From: an uncultured bacterium
Lineage (GTDB): Bacteria; Actinomycetota; Coriobacteriia; Coriobacteriales; Coriobacteriaceae
NCBI GenBank assembly: GCA_905215725.1
Contig: CAJMRD010000099.1
Location: forward strand, 1-6,757
DNA length: 6,757 bases
Direction of reading: 5' to 3'
In this document: positions 1 through 5,842 of the stretch, piece by piece
How positions within the stretch are numbered: position 1 is the first letter of the stretch
Layout of the letters: each line of letters starts with the position of its first letter
Made by a program: the position numbers and the translations under genes
The notes under the pieces: model-generated
Seen by the model: the letters and a program-made list of their open reading frames with translations, nothing else
Told to the model about the DNA's origin: nothing
Databases searched by the model: none

Positions 1-1
1 G

Positions 2-1153
2 CCCGGCCGGTGCAGCGTCGGCGCTTCGGTCGTGCTGCTCGGCGTCGTGCCCACCCCGGCGGTCGCCTACCTCGTCGAGAAGTACAAGGCGGATGCGGGC
101 ATCATGATCTCCGCCTCCCACAACTCCTACGAATACAACGGCATCAAGATCTTCAGCGGCGACGGCTTCAAGCTGCCGGACGACCTCGAGGAGCGCATCG
201 AGTCGCTGATCCTCGGCGAAGCCCCGCTGCCGGCGGCGCCGGCAGACAGCGACCTCGGCACCGTGGAGACGGCGCCGAACGCGCTGCGCGACTACATCGA
301 CCACGTGAAGTCGACCGTGCACTTCTCGCTCGACGGCCTCGAGATCGCGCTCGACTGCGCGAACGGCTCCTCGGCGATGACGGCGGAGACACTGTTCACT
401 GAGCTCGGCGCGAAGGTGCACATGCTCGCGAATGAGCCCAACGGCGTCAACATCAACGACGGCTGCGGCTCCACGCATATGGAGCGCCTGCAGCGCCACG
501 TGGTGGAGCAGGGCCTGGACGTGGGTTTTGCCTACGACGGCGATGCCGACCGCTGCCTGGCCGTGGATGAGCGCGGTCGCGTGGTAGACGGCGACCAGAT
601 CCTGTACGTGTGCGGCGTGTATCTGAACAAGCACGGGCGCCTCTCGGGCGGTACCGTGGTGCCGACGATTGCCAGTAACTTTGGCCTTGTCAAGTCGCTG
701 GAGCTTGCCGGCCTGAGCGCCGTGACCAGCGGCGTGGGCGACCGTCGCGTGTATGCCAAGATGCGCGAGGGCGGCTACAGCCTGGGCGGCGAGCAGACGG
801 GCCATACGATCTTTGGCGATATCGAGCGCACGGGCGACGGCATTATGACCTCGCTGCGCGTGATGGAAGTGATTCGTGCCGAGCGCGAGACGCTCTCGCA
901 GCTCACGGCTCCGTGCAAGCTGCTGCCGCAGGCGCAGGTGGCCGTGCACGTGGCGGACAAGGACGCCGCGCTCGAGAACATGGGCGTGCAGAACGCCATC
1001 GCCGAGGCCGAGGCTGCGCTGGCAGGCGAGGGCCGCGTGCTCGTGCGCAAGAGCGGAACCGAGTCGGTTATCCGCGTGCTGGCCGAGGCGCCCGACCAAG
1101 CATCCGCCGATGCCGCCATGAAGCGCATCGCCAACGCGCTCGAGGCTTTATAG
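2..1153 (+). CDS. glmM: Phosphoglucosamine mutase, N-terminus cut by window edge
   Basis: Converts glucosamine-6-phosphate to glucosamine-1-phosphate in the cytoplasm, on the route to UDP-GlcNAc for peptidoglycan. The frame is open from base 2, with GlmM-like residues before the first possible start (CSVGASVV, then LLGVVPTPAVAY), so the gene begins upstream; about 384 codons are present against roughly 445 in the family, so some 60 residues are missing. Visible family motifs: the phosphoserine loop SASHN (catalytic Ser at 116-118; the usual following Pro is Ser here), the metal-binding loop DGDADR (536-553), the sugar-binding GEQTGH (788-805) and the C-terminal phosphate-binding RKSGTES (1046-1066; commonly RxSGTEP). 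The stop TAG at 1151-1153 lies inside a perfect hairpin. Codon use differs before and after roughly 430-530: Ala is GCG in 13 of 18 cases early but 6 of 29 later. The GlmM call is firm; the closely related PGM/PMM family is less likely given the SASHN and GEQTGH forms. Confidence 0.93.
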   Translation, partial: PGRCSVGASVVLLGVVPTPAVAYLVEKYKADAGIMISASHNSYEYNGIKIFSGDGFKLPDDLEERIESLILGEAPLPAAPADSDLGTVETAPNALRDYIDHVKSTVHFSLDGLEIALDCANGSSAMTAETLFTELGAKVHMLANEPNGVNINDGCGSTHMERLQRHVVEQGLDVGFAYDGDADRCLAVDERGRVVDGDQILYVCGVYLNKHGRLSGGTVVPTIASNFGLVKSLELAGLSAVTSGVGDRRVYAKMREGGYSLGGEQTGHTIFGDIERTGDGIMTSLRVMEVIRAERETLSQLTAPCKLLPQAQVAVHVADKDAALENMGVQNAIAEAEAALAGEGRVLVRKSGTESVIRVLAEAPDQASADAAMKRIANALEAL

Positions 1154-1181
1154 TTACGCGGTTTTACCAAACCGCGTAACT
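1152..1181. repeat. Perfect 13-bp inverted repeat overlapping the glmM stop codon
   Basis: Arms AGTTACGCGGTTT (1152-1164) and AAACCGCGTAACT (1169-1181) pair perfectly around a TACC loop, and the first arm starts inside the TAG stop. No T-run follows on either strand, so it is not a standard intrinsic terminator. It may protect the 3' end of the mRNA, work with the hairpin 50 bases downstream, or be a remnant of a repeat element. Confidence 0.7.
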
Positions 1182-1231
1182 GCTCGACGCTGTAAACGGC
1201 CCCAAGCGGCAATCTGACGTTCAATTTCAAG

Positions 1232-1258
1232 GGTGCGACCAGAAGGTCAGCGCCTTTT
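1232..1258 (+). terminator. Probable intrinsic terminator of glmM
   Basis: GGTGCGACC (1232-1240) pairs with GGTCAGCGCC (1245-1254) around an AGAA loop, with one bulged A (1249) and one G-T pair. TTTT follows at 1255-1258 and the next bases stay T-rich. It faces the same way as glmM and lies about 80 bases after its stop. The imperfect stem and short T-run make it weaker than the terminator at 1356-1397. Confidence 0.5.
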
Positions 1259-1326
1259 CATTTCACGTCACCTTGCTCGCTTAGGGTCGTTTTCGCCGAC
1301 GTTGCCAAGACATTAGCGTCAACGAA

Positions 1327-1355
1327 CTAGTCATTGGGTACCTAGTTATTGGGTG
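1327..1355. repeat. Direct repeat, two 14-nt copies at 15-nt spacing
   Basis: CTAGTCATTGGGTA (1327-1340) is repeated as CTAGTTATTGGGTG (1342-1355), with two mismatches and a start-to-start distance of 15 bases. It sits directly beside the terminator of the minus-strand peptidase gene, in the gap between two convergent genes. Function is unknown; possibilities are a duplicated protein-binding site or a piece of a dispersed intergenic repeat. Confidence 0.6.
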
Positions 1356-1397
1356 AAAAAAGGGGGCGCCGCGGATTGGTTCCGCGGCGCCCCCTTT
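1356..1397 (-). terminator. Strong intrinsic terminator of the M32 peptidase gene
   Basis: A perfect 17-bp stem (1359-1375 with 1381-1397, almost all G-C) closes a five-base loop. Read on the minus strand it is followed by a T-run, seen as six A on the plus strand at 1356-1361. It begins 23 bases after the stop codon of the minus-strand gene. It would also block transcription arriving from glmM, although the plus-strand side lacks a comparable T-run. Confidence 0.93.
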
Positions 1398-1419
1398 GCG
1401 TTGACGTGTCGGTTATGCC

Positions 1420-3003
1420 TTACAGCTCGTAGAGCGTGGTGAACTTGTCCTGCAGGTAGCTGCAGTAGTAGCGGGCATCGAACGCCATGCCGCACGCGCC
1501 CTTGATGAGCTCCGGCGCGTCCTTGGCGCGGCCCCACTGCCAAATGTGCTCGCCCAGCCAGGCGCGGACGGGTGTCAGGTCGCCGCTCGCACAGGCGCCG
1601 TTGAGGTCGACACCGTCGCGGCACATGGCCGGCACAAACATGGCGTCGTAGGCGCTGCCCAGCGCATAGGTGGGGAAGTAGCCAAACGAGCCGCCGCTCC
1701 AGTGCGTATCCTGTAGGCAGCCGTGCGTGTCGTCGGGAACGGGAATGCCCAGGTACTCATCCATGAAGCGGTTCCAAAGCGCGGGGATATCCTTGGCTGT
1801 GGCCTCGCCGGCAAACAGCATGCGCTCGATCTCGTAGCGCACCATAACGTGCAGCGGATAGGTGAGCTCGTCGGCCTCGGTGCGGATCAGCGAAGGCTGC
1901 GCGATGTTCACGGCGTGGTAGAGCGTGTCCTCGTCGACGTCGCCGTAGACCTCGGGTGCGTGGCGGCGCAGCACCTCGAGCAGCGGTCCCATAAAGGCGC
2001 GGCTGCGACCCACGGTGTTCTCGAAAAAGCGGCTCTGGCTCTCGTGGATGCCCATGGAGGTGCCGCCCTCAAGACAGGTGCGCGCATAGGCGGGATTGAC
2101 GCCCAGCTCGTACATGGCGTGTCCCGCTTCGTGGATGATGCTGTAGACGTTGGAGATGCAATCGTCCTCGTAGATGTGTGTCGCGATGCGCGCGTCACCC
2201 ACGGCAAAGCCCTCGCTAAACGGGTGCTCGGTAAAGGCAAGCGTGGTGGCGTTCAGGTTCAGGCCGACGAGCTTCATAAGGTCGAAGCTCATGGCGCGCT
2301 GGGCGGCCTCGGGCACGCGGGCGTGCAAAAAGTCGGCAGCGGGCTGCTGGCCGCGCTCGCCGATAGCGTGCACGAGCGGCACGACCGTCGCCTTGACCTC
2401 ATCGCAAAACGCATCGAAGCTCTCGGCAGAAAGGCCGCGCTCGTACTGGTCGAGCCAAACGTCGTATGGGTCGCGCTTGGGGTCCATGAGTTCGGCCTGA
2501 TGCTTAAGTTGGGCGACGATTCTATCCACATAGGGCTCAAAGCTCGCCCAGTCATTGGCCGTCTTGGCCTTGTGCCACACGGCGTCGGCCTCGCAGGTGA
2601 GCCTGGTCCAGGCTTCGGCCTCCTCGGTAGGAATAACGCTTGCCTCGCGCTGGTCGCGGCCGAGCACGCGGATCTCGTCGAGCAGCTGCGGGTCGTCTAC
2701 GTGTCCGCCTGCAACCGTCTCGCGCGCTAACGAGCGTACGAGCTCAACGGACTTCTCGCTGGTCAGTAGCTTGTGATGCTCGCCGGCAAGCGTGCCCATG
2801 GCGTCGGCACGGGCGGCAGCACCGTTGGCAGGAGCAATCGTCGCTCCATCGAACTCGGCAATCTTGAGCAGGTACTCGCGAGTCCACAGCTTGCCCTCGA
2901 GTTTGCGGAACTTTTTGACGGCCTTGTCGACTTTAGCGGCCTTGACGCCCTTGGCAGCCTTTGCCACGGCGGCCTTGGCCTTCTTATCGAGTTTCTTTCC
3001 CAT
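1420..3003 (-). CDS. M32 family metallocarboxypeptidase (thermostable carboxypeptidase 1 type)
   Basis: Zinc-dependent carboxypeptidase that removes C-terminal residues from peptides in the cytoplasm. At 527 residues it is slightly longer than the usual ~500. Family motifs appear in order: HPFSEGF (260-266), the GDAR segment (269-272), the zinc site HEAGH (291-295), the HESQS motif with third ligand Glu321 (30 residues after His291, the M32 spacing), VGRS (331-334), the TEADELTYPLH segment (375-385), and a C-terminal GSFGYFPTYALGS stretch. No signal peptide or membrane segment is seen. Residues 1-33 are rich in Lys and Ala and are extra to the family fold, which starts near residue 37. The ATG at 3001-3003 is supported by AAGGA (minus strand, 3010-3014) six bases upstream. 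It is transcribed alone, diverging from pheS and converging on glmM; its promoter must lie in 3015-3120 but I could not place it. Codon use matches pheS. Confidence 0.94.
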   Translation of the reverse strand: MGKKLDKKAKAAVAKAAKGVKAAKVDKAVKKFRKLEGKLWTREYLLKIAEFDGATIAPANGAAARADAMGTLAGEHHKLLTSEKSVELVRSLARETVAGGHVDDPQLLDEIRVLGRDQREASVIPTEEAEAWTRLTCEADAVWHKAKTANDWASFEPYVDRIVAQLKHQAELMDPKRDPYDVWLDQYERGLSAESFDAFCDEVKATVVPLVHAIGERGQQPAADFLHARVPEAAQRAMSFDLMKLVGLNLNATTLAFTEHPFSEGFAVGDARIATHIYEDDCISNVYSIIHEAGHAMYELGVNPAYARTCLEGGTSMGIHESQSRFFENTVGRSRAFMGPLLEVLRRHAPEVYGDVDEDTLYHAVNIAQPSLIRTEADELTYPLHVMVRYEIERMLFAGEATAKDIPALWNRFMDEYLGIPVPDDTHGCLQDTHWSGGSFGYFPTYALGSAYDAMFVPAMCRDGVDLNGACASGDLTPVRAWLGEHIWQWGRAKDAPELIKGACGMAFDARYYCSYLQDKFTTLYEL

Positions 3004-3121
3004 ACCGTATCCTTAATCTCGCAGGCCGAGCGCCGCAGACGGGTGCACGGCCAGTTTGCACAGCTACCTGCCTTGTACCCAGCGCGAACAAAACGGAACG
3101 CGGCGATGCACACGTAGAATG

Positions 3122-3130
3122 TGTTATCCT
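3122..3130 (+). promoter_or_regulatory. Candidate extended -10 promoter for the pheS leader
   Basis: TGTTATCCT forms a TG-N-TATCCT extended -10. It would start transcription around 3137, just before the first paired base of the T-box leader (3142). No good -35 is visible 17 bases upstream, which is tolerated for extended -10 promoters. TAGAAT at 3115-3120 is an alternative -10. The choice rests on position as much as on sequence. Confidence 0.4.
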
Positions 3131-3140
3131 ATAGCCCAAT

Positions 3141-3422
3141 GCGTTGACGGAGAGGGTTTTGCCCGCCGCGTCGCCGGCAAGAGAGGGAAGGTCATGGGCT
3201 GCAAGCCTTCCTGCGGTGACAAGGGCCGAGCGTTCACTCCCGAGCAGCTACCTCAACGGCCGCTCGGCCAGTGGCAGCAAAGCCTCAGTAGGGAAGCCGT
3301 GAGCCTCGCGACAAGAGGCACAGAGTGGGCGCGGCGGGCCAGACATCCGCCGGGTCAAACAAGGTGGTACCGCGGAATTCAACCGTCCTTGGGCAATGCA
3401 CATGCCCGAGGACGGTTTTTTT
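3141..3422 (+). ncRNA. T-box riboswitch (tRNA-Phe sensing) in the pheS leader
   Basis: A cis-acting RNA that binds uncharged tRNA-Phe and then lets transcription continue into pheS. Stem I is closed by CGTTGA (3142-3147) with TCAACG (3253-3258). An inner helix pairs 3170-3176 with 3214-3220, and the tip GGAAGG/CCTTCC (3186-3191/3206-3211) carries the typical AGAGAGG bulge region and GGCTGCAAG loop. TTC at 3233-3235, followed by A on the 3' side of Stem I, is the likely specifier codon (Phe). Stem III pairs 3332-3337 with 3347-3352. The signature GGTGGTACCGCGG lies at 3363-3375; its TGGT (3365-3368) can pair with the ACCA end of tRNA-Phe. The antiterminator pairs 3361-3364 with 3387-3390 and 3372-3375 with 3383-3386, leaving the TGGTACC bulge. 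The exclusive terminator follows, so this is the transcriptional class. The specifier is inferred from position and from the pheS target. Confidence 0.95.
3383..3422 (+). terminator. T-box regulated terminator before pheS
   Basis: Bases 3383-3395 pair with 3403-3415 (13 bp, one G-T pair) around loop ATGCACA, followed by seven T at 3416-3422. Its 5' arm CCGTCCTT (3383-3390) is the same segment that closes the antiterminator, so the two folds exclude each other: uncharged tRNA-Phe favours read-through, charged tRNA favours termination. Confidence 0.94.
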
Positions 3423-3437
3423 GTTACCGAACCGGGC

Positions 3438-3489
3438 CGCGCATCCGCAGCATCGGTCGGCGTCAGCCGCCCCGGAGCGCGGATACGCG
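3438..3489 (+). other. Second leader hairpin between the T-box and pheS
   Basis: CGCGCATCCGC (3438-3448) can pair with GCGGATACGCG (3479-3489) with a single C-A mismatch. A small inner GGC/GCC hairpin is possible near 3459-3469. The structure ends about ten bases before the pheS ribosome binding site and has no T-run, so it is not a terminator. It could tune translation or stability of the read-through mRNA, or be chance pairing in GC-rich DNA. Confidence 0.4.
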
Positions 3490-3507
3490 AGAGACGAAAG
3501 GGAAGAC

Positions 3508-4584
3508 ATGAGTCTGATTGATGATCTGGTCAAACTCGAGGAAGAGGCCAAGGAGCTCGTTGCAGGCGCCGACGACGCCGCCAAGCTCGAGGCTGCACGC
3601 GTTGAGCTGCTCGGTCGCAAGGGCCGCATCACCGGCCTGATGCGCATGATGGGCAAGCTCGCCCCCGAGGATCGTCCCGTGATGGGCAAGCGCGCCAACG
3701 AGATGCGCCAGCTGATCGAGGGCATGCTCGACGAGCGCACCACCGAGATGAAGGCCGCCGCCCTCAAACACGCACTCGAGCACGATGCCGTCGACATCAC
3801 GCTGCCGGGCATCCGTCCGCAGATCGGCCACCAGCACCTGATCAAGCAGATCATCGAGGAGGCCGAGGACATCTTCTGCGGCATCGGCTACACCGTCGAG
3901 TCCGGCCCCATGGTCGACACCTCCTACTACAACTTCACCGCGCTCAACGCCCCCATGGATCACCCGAGCCGTTCGGCCCGCGATACCTTCTACGTGGTCG
4001 ACAACAACCCCGGCAGCGTCGCGCACCCCGAGGCTCATGCCCACGGCGAGTCCGACGTGCTGCTGCGCACCCAGACCTCGGGCGTGCAAATCCACACCAT
4101 GGAGTCGCAAAAGCCGCCCATCTACATGATCTGCCCGGGCACCGTCTATCGTCCCGACACGGCCGACGCCTGCCACCTGCCGCAGTTCAACCAGATCGAA
4201 GGCCTGGTCGTCGACGAGGGCATCACCTTTGGCGATCTTAAGGGCACGCTCGACTACTTTGTTAAGTGCATGTTTGGCGAGGACCGCAAGACGCGTTATC
4301 GCCCGCATTTCTTCCCCTTCACCGAGCCTTCCTGCGAGGTGGACGTGAGCTGCCACGTGTGCGGCGGCAAGGGCTGCAACTTCTGCAAGCACAGCGGCTG
4401 GATCGAGATCCTGGGCTGCGGCATGGTCGACCCCAACGTCCTGATCAACTGCGGCATCGACCCCGAGGTGTATTCCGGCTTCGCCTTCGGCGTGGGGCTG
4501 GAGCGCATCGCCATGATGCGCTACGGCATCGACGATATGCGCCTGCTGTACGAAAACGACCTGCGTTTTCTCAAACAATTCTGA
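3508..4584 (+). CDS. pheS: Phenylalanyl-tRNA synthetase alpha subunit
   Basis: Catalytic alpha subunit of the cytoplasmic alpha2beta2 enzyme that charges tRNA-Phe with phenylalanine. 358 residues, a normal length. Residues 1-90 form the charged N-terminal helical arm that contacts tRNA. The class II core follows: LLRTQTS (185-191) leading into motif 2 with RPDTADACHLPQFNQIEG (215-232), FTEPSCEVDV (271-280), and motif 3 GVGLERIAM (328-336). Cys282, Cys285, Cys290 and Cys293 form a CxxC...CxxC cluster of the kind seen in many bacterial PheS. The ATG at 3508 is preceded by AAAGGGA and matches the usual PheS start; the open frame reaching further upstream only runs through the riboswitch. The T-box leader controls it. 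GAG encodes 25 of 28 Glu and AAG 13 of 16 Lys, but the last ~12 codons (GAA, TTT, AAA, CAA) look like the pheT segment that follows, so the 3' tip may come from a different source. Confidence 0.97.
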   Translation: MSLIDDLVKLEEEAKELVAGADDAAKLEAARVELLGRKGRITGLMRMMGKLAPEDRPVMGKRANEMRQLIEGMLDERTTEMKAAALKHALEHDAVDITLPGIRPQIGHQHLIKQIIEEAEDIFCGIGYTVESGPMVDTSYYNFTALNAPMDHPSRSARDTFYVVDNNPGSVAHPEAHAHGESDVLLRTQTSGVQIHTMESQKPPIYMICPGTVYRPDTADACHLPQFNQIEGLVVDEGITFGDLKGTLDYFVKCMFGEDRKTRYRPHFFPFTEPSCEVDVSCHVCGGKGCNFCKHSGWIEILGCGMVDPNVLINCGIDPEVYSGFAFGVGLERIAMMRYGIDDMRLLYENDLRFLKQF

Positions 4585-4603
4585 ACAAAGGAGTGTATAG
4601 ACC
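4545..4603 (+). other. Composition boundary at the pheS/pheT border
   Basis: Codon use changes here: GAA is 3 of 28 Glu codons in pheS (one of the three lies at 4552-4554) but 16 of 31 in pheT up to 5713. The change begins within the conserved YENDLRFLKQF tail of PheS rather than in the intergenic gap. The exact crossover cannot be placed to the base. Confidence 0.55.
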
Positions 4604-5767
4604 ATGAAAATGCCGATGAACTGGGCGAAAGAGTTCGCCGAATTTGAATGCACTCCCCAGGAATTTGCCGACCGCATGACCATGAGCGGCAGCAAGGTGG
4701 AAACCTACGAGTGCGAGGCCGACGGCATAAAAAACGTCGTCGTGGGCAAAATTTTGGAGATCGTCCCCCATCCGGATTCCGACCATATGGTAGTGTGCCA
4801 GGTGGACGTGGGCCGCGATGCGCCGGTACAGATCGTCACAGGCGCAAACAACCTGAAGGTGGGCGACCTTGTGCCCGCCGCACTGCACGTGGCAAAGCTG
4901 CCCGGCGGCAAGGAGATCCGCAGGGGTAAGCTGCGCGGCGTGGAATCGGGCGGCATGCTGTGCAGCCTGTCCGAGCTGGGCCTTACTACACACGATTTTC
5001 CAAACGCCGTCGAGGACGGCATTCTGGTGCTGGACGAGGAATGGCCCGTGGGCACAGACGCTGTGAAGGCGCTTGGTATGGACGACGTGTGCGTGGATTT
5101 TGAGATCACGCCCAACCGGCCCGACTGTCTGGCCGTGCGCGGTCTGGCGCGGGAGGCCGCCGCTACCTTCGGCGTGCCCTTTCTGGACCACGAGCCGCAG
5201 GTAAAACCCGGCCACGGCGATGTGAACCGCTTTTTGAAGGTAGACATTGAAAACCCCGGACTGTGCTACCGTTATGTGGGCGCAGTGGTGGAAAACGTGC
5301 GCGTGAAGCCCAGCCCCCGCTGGATGCGCGAGCGCCTGCGCCTGTGCGGCGTGCGCCCCATCAACAACCTGGTGGACATCACCAACTATGTCATGCTGGA
5401 ATACGGCCAGCCCATGCACTGCTTCGACTATAAATATGTAAACGGCGGGCACATTACCGTGCGCAACGCGAAGCCCGGCGAGGAAATTGAAACGCTGGAC
5501 GGTGCAAACCGCACGCTGGGTGAGGAAATGCTCGTCATCGCCGACGAAAAAGGCCCCATCGCCGTGGCGGGTGTCATGGGCGGCGAGTTTTCCGGCGTGT
5601 ATGACGACACTACCACCATCGTGTTCGAAAGCGCTATGTTCAACGGCCCCTCCGTGCGCACCACGGCCAAAAAGCTGGGCATGCGCACCGAATCCTCCGG
5701 CCGCTTTGAAAAATTTCCTCAAAAAATCGGTTTTGACTCTGGAAAATCTGTGGAATCGGTGCTATAA
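4604..5767 (+). CDS. pheT: Phenylalanyl-tRNA synthetase beta subunit, truncated (N-terminal half with foreign tail)
   Basis: The beta subunit binds tRNA-Phe and edits Tyr mischarged onto it. Residues ~40-152 are the OB-fold tRNA-binding domain (VVGKILEIVPHPDSDH; GKLRGVESGGMLCSLSELGL). ITPNRPDCLAVRGLARE (168-184 region) and the B3/B4 editing domain follow (RPINNLVDITNYVMLEYG from 251; PMHCFD; VAGVMGGEFSG with Glu328). Homology stops at SSGRFEK (364-370), where the family continues with a GxDP-type segment. Here 17 unrelated residues follow, to a TAA at 5765-5767. Only 387 residues exist against about 800, so B5, the catalytic-like core and the C-terminal anticodon-binding domain are absent; no frame downstream resumes PheT. 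AAAGGAG (4587-4593) lies ten bases before the ATG. It is 19 bases after pheS, as in a pheST operon, but the protein and codon use look clostridial, unlike pheS. It cannot form a working synthetase. Confidence 0.92.
   Translation: MKMPMNWAKEFAEFECTPQEFADRMTMSGSKVETYECEADGIKNVVVGKILEIVPHPDSDHMVVCQVDVGRDAPVQIVTGANNLKVGDLVPAALHVAKLPGGKEIRRGKLRGVESGGMLCSLSELGLTTHDFPNAVEDGILVLDEEWPVGTDAVKALGMDDVCVDFEITPNRPDCLAVRGLAREAAATFGVPFLDHEPQVKPGHGDVNRFLKVDIENPGLCYRYVGAVVENVRVKPSPRWMRERLRLCGVRPINNLVDITNYVMLEYGQPMHCFDYKYVNGGHITVRNAKPGEEIETLDGANRTLGEEMLVIADEKGPIAVAGVMGGEFSGVYDDTTTIVFESAMFNGPSVRTTAKKLGMRTESSGRFEKFPQKIGFDSGKSVESVL
5708..5722 (+). other. Breakpoint where PheT homology ends
   Basis: After the conserved Phe-Glu-Lys codons (TTTGAAAAA, 5705-5713) the sequence turns abruptly into A/T-rich promoter-like DNA starting TTTCCTC. 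The amino acids expected in the family after RFEK are missing in all three frames, so this is a junction or deletion endpoint rather than a simple frameshift. Confidence 0.75.
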
Positions 5768-5768
5768 T
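5740..5768 (+). promoter_or_regulatory. Promoter of the GH116-like gene
   Basis: A consensus TATAAT -10 at 5763-5768 is preceded by TGC (5760-5762), giving an extended -10. TGGAAA at 5740-5745 is a weak -35 at 17 bases. TTGACT at 5733-5738 looks like a -35 but is 24 bases away. The stop codon of the truncated pheT frame (5765-5767) falls inside the -10. Predicted start of transcription is about 5775, giving a leader of roughly 70 bases. Confidence 0.72.
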
Positions 5769-5778
5769 CAGGTTCACC

Positions 5779-5800
5779 GACGTGGTGGTGACGTGGTGGT
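5779..5800 (+). repeat. Perfect 11-bp tandem repeat in the GH116 leader
   Basis: GACGTGGTGGT occurs twice back to back (5779-5789, 5790-5800), starting a few bases after the predicted transcription start. The position would suit an operator or an RNA element, but recent replication slippage explains it equally well. Confidence 0.6.
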
Positions 5801-5842
5801 ATTGAAAAGAAAAAACATTCGAAACGAAAGGGAGGATTTACC

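Noticed and set aside
1154..1249. Short coding-like stretch on the minus strand ending in a TAA at 1154-1156
   Set aside because: It reads as a plausible 31-residue tail but has no start codon between the preceding TGA and its end. At most it is a gene remnant or part of an intergenic repeat.
1723..2730. 335-residue open frame on the plus strand inside the M32 gene
   Set aside because: Mirror of the minus-strand coding sequence, which has the full set of M32 motifs, a ribosome binding site and a terminator.
3325..3507. Upstream in-frame extension of pheS
   Set aside because: It would translate the T-box terminator region and match nothing in PheS; the ATG at 3508 has its own ribosome binding site.
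4351..4386. Cys cluster in PheS as an inserted zinc finger
   Set aside because: A CxxC...CxxC arrangement before the SGW segment is common in bacterial PheS and is not unusual.
3463..4695. 410-residue open frame on the minus strand across pheS
   Set aside because: It is a low-complexity His/Val/Ala-rich antisense frame caused by the codon bias of pheS, which is clearly coding on the other strand.
4571..5722. 383-residue open frame on the minus strand across pheT
   Set aside because: Antisense shadow rich in His, Ala and Gly, with no recognisable motif; pheT is well supported on the plus strand.
5733..5738. TTGACT as the -35 of the promoter at 5763
   Set aside because: The 24-base spacer is too long for a standard sigma-70-type promoter; the extended -10 with a weak -35 at 17 bases fits better.
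5779..5800. Repeat pair as the start of a CRISPR array
   Set aside because: Two adjoining 11-base units without spacers do not form a CRISPR array.
5714..5842. A frameshift as the cause of the pheT truncation
   Set aside because: The other two frames after 5713 do not continue the PheT sequence, so one or two lost bases cannot explain it.
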